A DNA stretch of 64,000 nt, taken from Arcobacteraceae bacterium (GTDB lineage Bacteria > Campylobacterota > Campylobacteria > Campylobacterales > Arcobacteraceae). Both the position numbers and the translations under genes were made by a program. Below are positions 33,072 to 42,334 of the stretch, piece after piece. Position 1 is the first letter of the stretch. Every line of letters starts with the position of its first letter. The DNA is taken from NCBI GenBank assembly GCA_021107755.1, contig JAIOSF010000021.1:62001-126000 (forward strand). The letters are read 5' to 3'. Under the pieces are notes generated by a model. The model ran no database searches, was not told the DNA's origin, and saw only the letters and a list, made by a program, of their open reading frames with translations.

Positions 33072-33359
33072 ATGGAAATTACAACAAATGATTATGAAGT
33101 TCTAGTTGATACAGAAGCGAAAGTTGATGTGATGTTAGGACATACAGATATTACTGTAAAAGATTTTCTAGATTTTTGCGAGGGGGATGTTATACCTTTG
33201 AACAAACTAGCTGGAGAAGGTGGTGATATCTTTGTAAATGAAAGGGTAATTGGTACTGGAGATATTATTGTAATAGATGAAAAACTTGCAATAAGAGTTC
33301 AAGATGCTATGAGTCCTGAAAAAGTTGTTAATTTCTTTTTTGATGAAAAATCTGTATAG
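33072..33359 (+). CDS. fliN: FliN, flagellar motor switch protein
   Basis: Single SpoA (surface presentation of antigen) domain of 95 residues: EAKVDVMLGHTDITVKDFL, then GDVIPLNKLAGEGGDIFVN and GDIIVIDEKLAIRV. It forms the base of the C ring. A second switch protein with CheC-like and SpoA parts, FliY, is encoded at 40690; no FliM is in the window. Confidence 0.92.
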   Translation: MEITTNDYEVLVDTEAKVDVMLGHTDITVKDFLDFCEGDVIPLNKLAGEGGDIFVNERVIGTGDIIVIDEKLAIRVQDAMSPEKVVNFFFDEKSV

Positions 33360-33368
33360 GAGTATATT

Positions 33369-34100
33369 ATGGCAGTGGATAATGTAGTTACAAATAGTGC
33401 AACAGGTGTAGATGGAAATGCTTACACAACACAAGTAAGTAATGATCAATTAACAAGTGAAGATTTTTTAAAGTTAATGCTTGAAGAGATGAAAATGCAA
33501 GATCCAACAAAGCCCATGGATAGTGCAGCGTTGATGGATAGTCAGCTAAAAATGTCTACCATTGAATCAAATATGGCTATGTCTGAATCATTGAATGCTT
33601 TACAACAGTCATATGCTGCTTCTGCCTTATCAACAGCTGCTAATATGATAGGACATATTATTGAAGATGGTTCAACAAATGATTCTGGAGAAATTAAATC
33701 ATATGCAGTAGAAACTGTTGAAAATAAAGATGGTGAACTTTATGTTAATGCAAGAGAACTTACAGGTTTTGTTGACGCATTAGTAAATACAGAAACTGAA
33801 AAATTAACATTGTATGATGCAGAAGGATACATTTATGAAGATGGTGAAAAATTAGAATCAGAATATAGAATATCTTTAGATCCTGATGGAAGATTTAGAT
33901 TCAATGAAGATGGATCTTTAAAAATAGTAGATAAAGATAATAATGTGATTACACTTCCAGAGGAAACACCTGAAGAGGAAACAGATAAACAGAAAGCAGA
34001 TAGAGAGATAATAGAAAGATATAAGTATTATAATTCGTCACCAGTTTATGCTGAAGAGACAACAGTTTTACCATTAAGTGCAATTACACTTGTACATTAA
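33369..34100 (+). CDS. flgD: FlgD, hook-capping protein
   Basis: Scaffold for hook growth. The 243-residue protein has the conserved N-terminal secretion and cap region QLTSEDFLKLMLEEMKMQDPTKPMDS, AALMDSQLKMSTIESN, and a C-terminal beta part with a Glu-rich insert near residues 198-212. It lies between fliN and the hook genes, nine bases before the first one. Confidence 0.93.
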   Translation: MAVDNVVTNSATGVDGNAYTTQVSNDQLTSEDFLKLMLEEMKMQDPTKPMDSAALMDSQLKMSTIESNMAMSESLNALQQSYAASALSTAANMIGHIIEDGSTNDSGEIKSYAVETVENKDGELYVNARELTGFVDALVNTETEKLTLYDAEGYIYEDGEKLESEYRISLDPDGRFRFNEDGSLKIVDKDNNVITLPEETPEEETDKQKADREIIERYKYYNSSPVYAEETTVLPLSAITLVH

Positions 34101-34109
34101 GGATACGCT

Positions 34110-35603
34110 ATGATTACCTCAATGTCAAATGGAGTTACAGCCTTAACAGCATTTCAAGCAGCACTGAATGTACAATCAAATAATGCTGCAAATACAAAAA
34201 CTATGGCATTTAAATCTGATACTGTATCTTTTTCAGATATGTTTTATAGTAATGATCAAGTTGGATATGGGGTGTCTATGGATACACCTAATAAAAATTT
34301 TAAGCAAGGTTCAATTACGCCATCAAATAGTCAATACGATTTTGCACTAGATGGAGAAGGTTTTTTTACAGTTATTGATCCTGCAAATCCTAATAATGCA
34401 TACTATACAAGAGCAGGTAATTTTAAAAATGATAGGGATAATTTTTTAGCTACTAATGATGGTATGCAAGTTATGGGACTAGCACCTACAGTGAGTGGTG
34501 ATATCATATCATCAGAATATGAAAAAAATATAGCAACATCAATAGTTGATGATGGTACTAGTACAATTTCTATAAATACATATATAACAGATTATGTAAA
34601 AGCTGCAAACCTTACAGGGGCAACAGGTGTAAGTGGTACAAATTATAAAACTGTAGATGCCAATATATCAAATATAGAGGACTTAAGTTATGCCTATAGA
34701 AGTGCTTTAAAACTATATGCTACAAATCCTGTAGAGGGGGAAGCTGCAGAAAAATTTAGTGCAAAGGTAGATTTTCCGATTATTGTGACTACAAATGATG
34801 AATATACTATAGAATTAGTAGTGGATGGTGTAAAATTCCAACAAAATTTTGAAGATAGCATTGAAAACACTCTAAAACTATTATCGGATAAAATAAATGA
34901 ATCTGGTGCGGTAACATCATCAGTAACTGTGAATCCTTCTACTGGAGAAATGATTATTGAATCAATGATACCTGGTAAACAGATGAGTGTATCTCAAGCA
35001 AAATTAAATAATAATTTAGTAAATATAACTGAACTTACAACAGAAAGTGGCTCTGGACAAATGCTTGTAGATGCAATTTATACAGAGCTAAAAACTTTAG
35101 TTGAAAGTGTGGGTGGGAAAGTAGCAACAAATAAAAGTGAAATAGTGAATCCCCTAAGTGGAGAAAGTTTAACTTTTACCCCTATTGTTTTAGACCTTAA
35201 TGAATTAGGGATGAATAGTACTTTATATGAAAAACTATTAACAGGAGATCCAGAAGCAATAGCAGCATATCCTGGGATAGAAAGTGAAGATGGTAATATC
35301 TATTTAAGTGATGGGGAATCAAAGTTTTTAGTTGGAAAGTTAGTCCCTGTAACTTTTACTGATAAAAGTCAACTAAAACCTGAGGGAGATAATCTTTACA
35401 CAAAATCAAATCAAGATATGGTTCCAATATATATAGAGGGAAATGCTGATGTAGTTGGTGGTTACTTAGAAGAGAGTAATGTGGATTTATCAAAAGAGTT
35501 AGTGAATATACTTACTTTTCAAAAAGCTTTTGAAGCAAACTCTAAATCAATTACAACTTCAGATGAGCTATTAAAAACAGCTTTAGCACTTAAAAATAAT
35601 TAA
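34110..35603 (+). CDS. flgE: FlgE-like hook protein, first copy
   Basis: Axial hook subunit of 497 residues with the N-terminal SNGVTALTAFQAALNVQSNNAANTK region, ALDGEGFFTV, YYTRAGNF and the C-terminal YLEESNVDLSKELVNILTFQKAFEANSKS helix. Two FlgE-type genes lie in tandem; this shorter one might be the main hook protein or a minor one. It ends at two hairpins before the second copy. Confidence 0.9.
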   Translation: MITSMSNGVTALTAFQAALNVQSNNAANTKTMAFKSDTVSFSDMFYSNDQVGYGVSMDTPNKNFKQGSITPSNSQYDFALDGEGFFTVIDPANPNNAYYTRAGNFKNDRDNFLATNDGMQVMGLAPTVSGDIISSEYEKNIATSIVDDGTSTISINTYITDYVKAANLTGATGVSGTNYKTVDANISNIEDLSYAYRSALKLYATNPVEGEAAEKFSAKVDFPIIVTTNDEYTIELVVDGVKFQQNFEDSIENTLKLLSDKINESGAVTSSVTVNPSTGEMIIESMIPGKQMSVSQAKLNNNLVNITELTTESGSGQMLVDAIYTELKTLVESVGGKVATNKSEIVNPLSGESLTFTPIVLDLNELGMNSTLYEKLLTGDPEAIAAYPGIESEDGNIYLSDGESKFLVGKLVPVTFTDKSQLKPEGDNLYTKSNQDMVPIYIEGNADVVGGYLEESNVDLSKELVNILTFQKAFEANSKSITTSDELLKTALALKNN

Positions 35604-35645
35604 GTGCTTAAATTGATATTGCTTCTATAGGAGCAGTATCAATTT
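35585..35645 (+). repeat. Two consecutive hairpins between the hook genes
   Basis: AGCACTTA (35585-35592) pairs with TAAGTGCT (35601-35608). It is followed by a 16-pair stem, 35610-35625 with 35630-35645, loop TATA, with only two T-G wobbles. No T-run follows, so an mRNA processing or stability element that sets the ratio of the two hook proteins is more likely than a true terminator. Confidence 0.75.
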
Positions 35646-35686
35646 GAGCATTAAAAATGTTCGTAATACAATAAAAAGGATATATC

Positions 35687-37927
35687 ATGGTTGGAGCACT
35701 TTGGACAGGGATCTCAGGACTTGGAGGTTCACAAACAGGGCTAGACAATGAGTCAAATAATATCGCTAATGTTAATACAATTGGGTACAAAGCCTCAAGG
35801 GTATCTTTTGCAGATCAAATGTACCAAGATAGAATTGGTAAAGGGGTAACCTCTTTTGATGTTGAAAAAATGTATACTCAAGGAAATCTTAAAAACACAG
35901 GGGTGTCTTATGATATGGCACTCTCTGGTGATGGTTTCTTTCAAGTAAAAAATGGTCCAGATACTTACTATACTCGTGCAGGAAATTTTCGTATGGGTGA
36001 GGGTGGAACTCTTGAAGATGTTGCTCAAAATAAAGTACAAGGTTGGGCTATCCAACCAATTACTGATGCTGATAGAACAGCAACAGACCCAAATGCTACA
36101 TTTTTTACAAATGACTTTACTAAATTACTTGGAAATAAAGTAATTCGAGATACAACTAGTGTAGAAACTATTGTAGCAAAAGCAACAGACTATACAACAA
36201 CAGCAAATACAGATAATAAAACAGTATTTTCAGGTGCAGGATACAAATCTGCATCGACAAAAATATCTGATGTTGAAGCATTAATTACAGAATACAATGC
36301 AGCATTATCAGTGTATGCAGAAGCAGATCCTAAACCAACAGCATCTACTTCATCAGCACAAAAAAGCTTATTAAACTTTCCATTAACAGGTGCAGAGTTA
36401 GCTGAGGGTGATGAAATATATGCTTATATTGATGGTAGAAAATATTCAGTAAGTTTTGATACTGATAATGCAACAACTATGAAAAATTTTGCCGATTTAC
36501 TTTCTGATGCAGGTGGGTTTACTTCATATATTACAGGAGATACAACATCGCCTTTTGATATTGACACACAAACAGCACCAGAGTTAGGGTATGTTGTTGT
36601 GGAAGGTTTAATACCTGGGAAACAATTTAGAGTTACTGAGTTTGGTTGGACAGATGCTAGTAATAGTAATCAAGCATCAAAAGGGGATGTAGTTACAGTA
36701 ACACCTTCTGTTCTTGGAACTGGGATGGGACATATAAACTCAATCCGAGATGCGATGGCTGAGGCAGTGAGTGGAAAACAGATGGATGTTTATACTGAGA
36801 GTGAGATAGCCTTTGATGAAACAACAGCAGCTAACAATGTATATACATATCAAATGGAAATTTATGATAATGATTTAGGACAAACAGTTACTGTTCCTGC
36901 TGCTCCCCTTGCCTTACCTGGTCCGTATGATGCTTCAACACCTGCTTTAAAAGATGCTTCAGTAAGTGCACTAGCAACAGCAATTAATGCAGATCCAGAG
37001 TTATCACTTTATGTAGAAGCGTATAATTTTAATGGTTCTTTGGTAATCAAAACAAAAGATAGTAATTATGATGTAGAATTTACAGGTGAGTTAAAAACTA
37101 GTGTTGCAGTTCAAGAGGTACAAACAGTAACATTAAGTGGAACTGCAAGTGCTACAGGTCCAATATCATTTTTAGGAGATAATTCAACAGGTGCAACTAT
37201 AGGAGATGATGAAGCAACAATAGCAGCTGCCATTGCAGCAAATTCAGGTCCAATTATTGCAACATGGAATGCAGCTAATCCAACACGAGAAATCGCATCT
37301 ATAACTCAAGTAGGGGCAACAGGAGTTTTACAAATTACATATGTTGGGACAGAAGGAAATGTATCTTCACTATTAACATCTCAAGATAATGGAGTTACAT
37401 TTGGTGAATCAGCTGAGACACAACCAGGTAGAGCCGTTGGGGTATTAGCAAAAAATGCTAATATTAGTACAAGAGAGGGTGCAGGAGCTGAATTTTTACA
37501 AATAAATACAAATATCAATCAAACTGCATCAAAAAGTGAACTACAACTTAGACTTGATACTTTAGGACTTACAGATAGTGCATTTGGAGATTTTGAAGTT
37601 GATGATACAGGACTTGTAACTATGACACAAGATGGTGCAAGATTTGCTATAGGTCAAGTTGCAATTGCAAGGTTTACAGATAATCGAGGTCTTGATCCAG
37701 TTGGAGATAACTTACTTATGGAAACTACTAGAAGTGGATCGGCATTATTCAATATAAATAATGATAAAATGGCGGAGATAAAAGGTGGAACTTTAGAGCT
37801 TTCAACAGCAGATTTAAGTGAATCATTGGTAAACCTTATGGTATTCCAAAGAGCTTTTGAAGCAAATGCGAAGTCTATTACAACAGCAGATACTATTTTA
37901 AGTACATTAATTCAGTTAAAAAGATAG
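35687..37927 (+). CDS. flgE: FlgE, flagellar hook protein, second and longer copy
   Basis: 746-residue axial protein with MVGALWTGISGLGGSQTGLD, ESNNIANVNTIGYKASRVSF, ALSGDGFFQV, YYTRAGNF and the C-terminal ELSTADLSESLVNLMVFQRAFEANAKS helix. The middle is enlarged by Thr/Ala-rich surface domains, as in the long FlgE proteins of Campylobacter and Helicobacter, so this is the likelier main hook subunit. AAAAAGG ribosome site. Confidence 0.92.
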   Translation: MVGALWTGISGLGGSQTGLDNESNNIANVNTIGYKASRVSFADQMYQDRIGKGVTSFDVEKMYTQGNLKNTGVSYDMALSGDGFFQVKNGPDTYYTRAGNFRMGEGGTLEDVAQNKVQGWAIQPITDADRTATDPNATFFTNDFTKLLGNKVIRDTTSVETIVAKATDYTTTANTDNKTVFSGAGYKSASTKISDVEALITEYNAALSVYAEADPKPTASTSSAQKSLLNFPLTGAELAEGDEIYAYIDGRKYSVSFDTDNATTMKNFADLLSDAGGFTSYITGDTTSPFDIDTQTAPELGYVVVEGLIPGKQFRVTEFGWTDASNSNQASKGDVVTVTPSVLGTGMGHINSIRDAMAEAVSGKQMDVYTESEIAFDETTAANNVYTYQMEIYDNDLGQTVTVPAAPLALPGPYDASTPALKDASVSALATAINADPELSLYVEAYNFNGSLVIKTKDSNYDVEFTGELKTSVAVQEVQTVTLSGTASATGPISFLGDNSTGATIGDDEATIAAAIAANSGPIIATWNAANPTREIASITQVGATGVLQITYVGTEGNVSSLLTSQDNGVTFGESAETQPGRAVGVLAKNANISTREGAGAEFLQINTNINQTASKSELQLRLDTLGLTDSAFGDFEVDDTGLVTMTQDGARFAIGQVAIARFTDNRGLDPVGDNLLMETTRSGSALFNINNDKMAEIKGGTLELSTADLSESLVNLMVFQRAFEANAKSITTADTILSTLIQLKR

Positions 37928-37930
37928 TTT

Positions 37931-38260
37931 ATGGAAGAATTTTTACTTATATCTGTTTTAGGTGTATTAACAGTATATTTTTACAGTAGTATGAGTGTAT
38001 ATAAGTCTCTTTACAAAAAAATAACAGAAGAGAAAGATATGCAAATAGAAAAAGTAAAAAATCTAGAAAAGTTAAAAGAGAAATATGAGCAACAAGTGAA
38101 ATTTTCTCTTGAGACTATAGGTGACTCTCAAGATAGTTTAAAATCTACAAGAGAGGACTACCAGCAGTTGAAATTGGAAAATACTGAGTTAGAGCATAGA
38201 AATAAACTTCTTCAAGAGAGAATAAATGAACTCTATGCTTCAGTAGGAAATATAAATTAA
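37931..38260 (+). CDS. Small membrane-anchored coiled-coil protein (unknown)
   Basis: Not recognised. 109 residues: one N-terminal hydrophobic helix (about 2-22), then a long charged coiled coil to the C-terminus (KKITEEKDMQIEKVKNLEKL and onward). It starts three bases after the hook gene and ends three bases before the TPR gene, so it belongs to the flagellar transcript. Confidence 0.7.
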   Translation: MEEFLLISVLGVLTVYFYSSMSVYKSLYKKITEEKDMQIEKVKNLEKLKEKYEQQVKFSLETIGDSQDSLKSTREDYQQLKLENTELEHRNKLLQERINELYASVGNIN

Positions 38261-38263
38261 TAT

Positions 38264-40291
38264 ATGAAAAAATTAAATAATATAATTTTATATACTTTTT
38301 TTATATCATTATTTTTCTCAAACTTACACGGTGTTGATGGGAAGACTACAGAATCACAACCACAAATACTATTTGAACACGAAAATTTAAAAGAAGCACA
38401 AAATAGAAGAGAGTTGTTAATAAAATTTAATACAGCTGTTTTATATCTTGAGCAAGAAGAGTATGTACATGCTATTAAGCTTTTTAAACAATCATCACAA
38501 ATACTCAAAATTCCCTCTTATTTGAATATAGGTATTGCTTATTATAAATTAGGTTCAATTAATAATGCTTATTTATATTTAAGAAAAATTTATGATTTTA
38601 AAGAGCTACAGTTTAAAGACAAGTATTCTTATTTTAGTGCAGCTTATTATCTATATAAAATAACAGAAGATAAAAAATATATAAATGAGATAACAAGTAT
38701 TAGTTTAAAAGCAAAATATTTAACAGATCATGAAAAACTCTTGGTAGTAGATACATTAATACTTCAAAAAAAATATAAATATGCATTTGATATGGCAAAA
38801 GAGATATCAACAATTTCCAATTTAAAGTTGGCATTATTGAAAATTAAATTGCGTGACTATACAAATGCAAAAATATATTTGGAACAAGCATATAATAATG
38901 CAAAAGGTGATAAGTCAAAAAATGAAGTTTTATGGATTAAGCTTTTTAATGCATTAAAAGCAAATGATATTGCAAATATTTCAGATACAATTTTTAAAAT
39001 CGAAGAGAGAAAAAGAATATTTAATGTAAATCAAGACTTAAAACTTGAATTATTTTTTAATAAAAATAAATTTACACCTAAAGAATACTTTGATCAGATT
39101 GTAAATTTGTCACATGATAGAAAATTGGATTTTGTTTACTATTTTGCACCATTTATATTTGAAGATTATGATAGTATGGGAATAAATGAAGCAAGAGGTT
39201 TTATAATAAAAAATGAAAATAGTATATCTGAATTAAACATGATGATACAATATAATGCAGATTTTTTAGAAGTTATTAAATTAGATCCAATTCAAAGAAC
39301 ATATAAACTACAAAAAATGATAGATGAAAAGTATGATACAAAAGCTTACGAGTATTATAATTTAGCTTTAACATATGCTCAAATATATGATTATAATAAT
39401 GCATATAAATATTTTAAAAAAGCATATAGTTTAGATCATGGAAATAAGCTGTATTCTATTATGACATTTATTACTTCTAAAAAGTTAAGTTTAAATGAAG
39501 ATAAAGTATTTTGGGAAATATTAGTAAGAAATATACAATCAAATAAAGGAAGTTTTAATTATTTTGCAAAATATATTTATAAAATATTTGAAAATCCAGA
39601 ACAAGTATTAGATGAAAAAACATTAAGCTTTAAACAAAAAAAATCAATATTTTTTCGAGCATTATATTTTATAGATAATATAGAGAAAAATGGAATTATG
39701 AAAACAGAACCGCTACTTGTAGAGTTTTCAAAAGATCCGTTAGTATATCTTTTAAGTTTAATAGCAAAAGATAAAGAGGAAAATGAGTATATTTATATTT
39801 CAAGAATTCAAGATGAATTACCTAAAGTTTATAATAATACATTTTTAAAAGGAAGTTTAGTTATTACAGACTTTTATTTAGATACTTTAAAAGCATTAGG
39901 ACTTTTTGATTATACAGATTATGATATACCAAATCACAATGAACCAAGCTATTTAAGAACAAAAGCTATAGTGAATCTTTATCAAAATAATCCTATAAAA
40001 AGTATAGAGATAATTGAAAGTTTACAAAAAATATATAATTTGCAAAGTGTTGATAGTTATTATATATTAGCCGCATCACAATTAGCTGCAAACAAAGATC
40101 AATTTGCATATGCAACTTTAAGTGAAATAGAGTTAGTTTATAATGATAAAGATGCTAGGTTTTTAAGTGGAATAAGACTTTTACAAGATTTGAAATTAGG
40201 TTCAGCACCACAACACTTTGTATATAAACTAAAAGGGAAAATGGTAGATTTTAAACTAAAAAATCTTGATGATTTCTTAGAATCTTTATAA
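38264..40291 (+). CDS. Exported TPR-repeat protein (PflA-like by context)
   Basis: 675 residues with a signal peptide (1-24, ending near HGVDG) and many helical TPR-like pairs, such as AVLYLEQEEYVHAIKLFKQS, YLNIGIAYYKLGSINNAYLY and YYNLALTYAQIYDYNNAYKY. Periplasmic TPR proteins PflA and PflB build motor scaffolds in Campylobacter; this gene lies in the motility island before the stator genes, so a similar role is inferred. Direct homology to PflA was not tested. Confidence 0.75.
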   Translation: MKKLNNIILYTFFISLFFSNLHGVDGKTTESQPQILFEHENLKEAQNRRELLIKFNTAVLYLEQEEYVHAIKLFKQSSQILKIPSYLNIGIAYYKLGSINNAYLYLRKIYDFKELQFKDKYSYFSAAYYLYKITEDKKYINEITSISLKAKYLTDHEKLLVVDTLILQKKYKYAFDMAKEISTISNLKLALLKIKLRDYTNAKIYLEQAYNNAKGDKSKNEVLWIKLFNALKANDIANISDTIFKIEERKRIFNVNQDLKLELFFNKNKFTPKEYFDQIVNLSHDRKLDFVYYFAPFIFEDYDSMGINEARGFIIKNENSISELNMMIQYNADFLEVIKLDPIQRTYKLQKMIDEKYDTKAYEYYNLALTYAQIYDYNNAYKYFKKAYSLDHGNKLYSIMTFITSKKLSLNEDKVFWEILVRNIQSNKGSFNYFAKYIYKIFENPEQVLDEKTLSFKQKKSIFFRALYFIDNIEKNGIMKTEPLLVEFSKDPLVYLLSLIAKDKEENEYIYISRIQDELPKVYNNTFLKGSLVITDFYLDTLKALGLFDYTDYDIPNHNEPSYLRTKAIVNLYQNNPIKSIEIIESLQKIYNLQSVDSYYILAASQLAANKDQFAYATLSEIELVYNDKDARFLSGIRLLQDLKLGSAPQHFVYKLKGKMVDFKLKNLDDFLESL

Positions 40292-40329
40292 AAACAATAC
40301 AAAAAGTATAATTATAATAATTTTTATGA

Positions 40330-40335
40330 TATAAT
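40330..40335 (+). promoter_or_regulatory. Candidate -10 box upstream of the FlaG-like gene
   Basis: TATAAT in the context TTTTTATGATATAATAA, 30 bases before the ATG at 40365. It nearly duplicates the box before fliN at 33038. Confidence 0.55.
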
Positions 40336-40364
40336 AATTGCATATTAAATCTAAGGAGGACGGT

Positions 40365-40676
40365 ATGCAGTTAGGAAGACTTGAAGTGATGGATCAGGCA
40401 CAGGTTGATTATGTATCTAAAATCTCTAAAATTCAAGAAACAGATCAAAAAACGAAAATTGACCCAGATGAGAAGTATAAAAATGCTTCTACTAAAACTG
40501 AAGTAGCTGATAATGAAGTTATATTAGATAATGTGAAGTTTGGTTATAACTCAGCAACTAACGACTTTTTTGTTAGAATTCAAAAAGGTGATATGGAGTG
40601 GAAATATCCAACAGAAGACATGATGAAATTAAAGCAAGCTTTAATGGAAGCATATAGAAATAATCAAGAATTGTAA
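40365..40676 (+). CDS. FlaG-like protein
   Basis: 103 residues; the C-terminal 55 residues (VKFGYNSATNDFFVRIQKGD, then YPTEDMMKLKQAL) follow the FlaG pattern of a beta sheet ending in a proline and a helix. FlaG proteins affect filament length. ATG 40365 is preceded by AGGAGG, one of the best ribosome sites here, so an upstream TTG at 40338 is rejected. It begins the block with fliY, motA and motB. Confidence 0.65.
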   Translation: MQLGRLEVMDQAQVDYVSKISKIQETDQKTKIDPDEKYKNASTKTEVADNEVILDNVKFGYNSATNDFFVRIQKGDMEWKYPTEDMMKLKQALMEAYRNNQEL

Positions 40677-40689
40677 TTAGGGTTTTTAA

Positions 40690-41553
40690 TTGGCATCAGA
40701 TATATCAAATATAATAAAAAGTGAAATTGCAACAACTCTTGAAAGTTTACTTTCACTAACTAGTCATGTTGAAAGTGTATCACTTTTAAGTGAAGATGAA
40801 TTAAAAGGTAGCCAATGTATAAAAGTTAATACTACTTTTGAATTTGGTTCAAAAAGTTCACAATGGAATTTTTTTATACCTAGTGCTACAGCAACACAGT
40901 TTGAATACTTAATGCTAGGTGGCGTGACAGATTTAAAAGAAGCTATAGATGATGAGATTACAGATGCTGTTAAAGAGATAATATCAACAATATCAGGAAG
41001 TGTTGTAACAAGTGTGAATGCACAAGGATTTGATGATATTAGTGGTGTGAAATTTACATTAGGTGATAGTTCTGTAGTGAGTTGTGATGATATAGATAAC
41101 AGACAGCAAAGCTATAAATTTGTTTTTAAATTAAATGAAGATAGTTTTGAACTAATTATTGAATTTGATTCAAATATTATTGGTTTTTTATCTTCAATAT
41201 CTGGTAAAGAAAAAGAGGGTGATTCTCAAAATAGTAGTGGTGCTGTTACTTCTAAAGAAGTGACTGGTGCAGGTTCAATTTTAAATTCACTATTAGGTGA
41301 AGAATCAGTTGATAATTTACGATTGTTGTTTGATATCAAAATGAAACTCAGTGTTCGATTAGGAACAAAAGTATGTCTTTTAAGAGATGTAATTAGTTGG
41401 GATATTGGAGAAATAATTGAATTAAGCCAAATGACAAATGAACCTTTAGATATACTAGTAAATGGTGTTATTATAGGAAAAGGTGAAGCTGTTATTGTTG
41501 ATGGAAAATTTGGTGTAAAGATAAAATCAATAGGTGTAAAGAAGATTAATTAA
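40690..41553 (+). CDS. fliY: FliY, motor switch protein (CheC-like plus SpoA domain)
   Basis: 287 residues: N-terminal CheC/FliM-middle-like domain (1-175, with ALIDDEITDAVKEIIS-type helix) and C-terminal SpoA domain (210-280, LLFDIKMKLSVRLGTKV, GEIIELSQMTNEPLDILVNG). This is the FliY layout of Helicobacter, a C-ring part that may also act on CheY-P. The N-terminal half is paralogous to the protein at 24360. TTG start, with TTAGGG upstream. Confidence 0.9.
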   Translation: MASDISNIIKSEIATTLESLLSLTSHVESVSLLSEDELKGSQCIKVNTTFEFGSKSSQWNFFIPSATATQFEYLMLGGVTDLKEAIDDEITDAVKEIISTISGSVVTSVNAQGFDDISGVKFTLGDSSVVSCDDIDNRQQSYKFVFKLNEDSFELIIEFDSNIIGFLSSISGKEKEGDSQNSSGAVTSKEVTGAGSILNSLLGEESVDNLRLLFDIKMKLSVRLGTKVCLLRDVISWDIGEIIELSQMTNEPLDILVNGVIIGKGEAVIVDGKFGVKIKSIGVKKIN

Positions 41554-41563
41554 ATGAGTAAAA

Positions 41564-42322
41564 ATGGATAAAACGACCGCAGGTGGATTGGCAGGAGTAT
41601 GGGGACTAGTAGCTTTAGCTATTATCCTTGGTGGTGCTGGATTTGGAGCTTATGTTGATATTCCATCAGTTATTATTGTTTTTGGTGGTACAGTTTCAGT
41701 TACCGTTGCTCAATATGAGAGTAATGATTTAGGTAGATTTGGTAAAGCTGTTGGTGTGGCTATGAACGAAGTTAAAGTTGAACCAATAAGTGAATTAATA
41801 GAAAAAATCATTATATATGCTACAGATATTAAGAAAAATGGAGTTATGTCAGTTGAGACAAAGATTCAAGAGGAGTCAAACGCATTTTTTAAAGAAGCTT
41901 TTAACCTTTTAGTTGATAATACTAAGCCAGATGTTTTAGAAAATCTTTTAGAGATTAAGTTAGAGCATATGGAGAATAGACATAATACAATGATTGCTAT
42001 GTTTAGTAGCATAGGTGGAACAGCTGGTTCTATGGGTATGACAGGGACACTTGTAGGACTAGTTGCTATGCTTGCAAACCTTTCAGATCCATCAGCTGTT
42101 GGTCCTGCTATGGCTGTTGCTCTTTTAACAACAATGTATGGGGCTCTAATTGGTACAGGTTTTGCTGGAGTAATGGAGAATAAACTTACTCAGAAGCATA
42201 AAAAAGAGTTGATAAGTTGTCAGATCATTATTCAAGGTGCCCATATGATAGCTTCTGAAGAATCTATAGGGAATGTCAAAATGAAACTAGGGGCAATTAT
42301 GCCTGATAGTAGTGAGTCTTAA
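41564..42322 (+). CDS. motA: MotA, flagellar stator protein
   Basis: 252-residue proton-channel subunit with four membrane segments; GAYVDIPSVIIVFGGTVSV near the start, and AMFSSIGGTAGSMGMTGTLVGLVAMLANL and GPAMAVALLTTMYGALIGTG in the channel helices. The cytoplasmic loop between helices 2 and 3 carries charged residues for FliG contact. motB follows after 12 bases. Confidence 0.96.
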   Translation: MDKTTAGGLAGVWGLVALAIILGGAGFGAYVDIPSVIIVFGGTVSVTVAQYESNDLGRFGKAVGVAMNEVKVEPISELIEKIIIYATDIKKNGVMSVETKIQEESNAFFKEAFNLLVDNTKPDVLENLLEIKLEHMENRHNTMIAMFSSIGGTAGSMGMTGTLVGLVAMLANLSDPSAVGPAMAVALLTTMYGALIGTGFAGVMENKLTQKHKKELISCQIIIQGAHMIASEESIGNVKMKLGAIMPDSSES

Positions 42323-42334
42323 AAAAGAGTATAA

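Noticed and set aside
34168-36143. Short overlapping open frames inside the hook genes
   Set aside because: Out-of-frame readings of long genes with clear axial-protein motifs.
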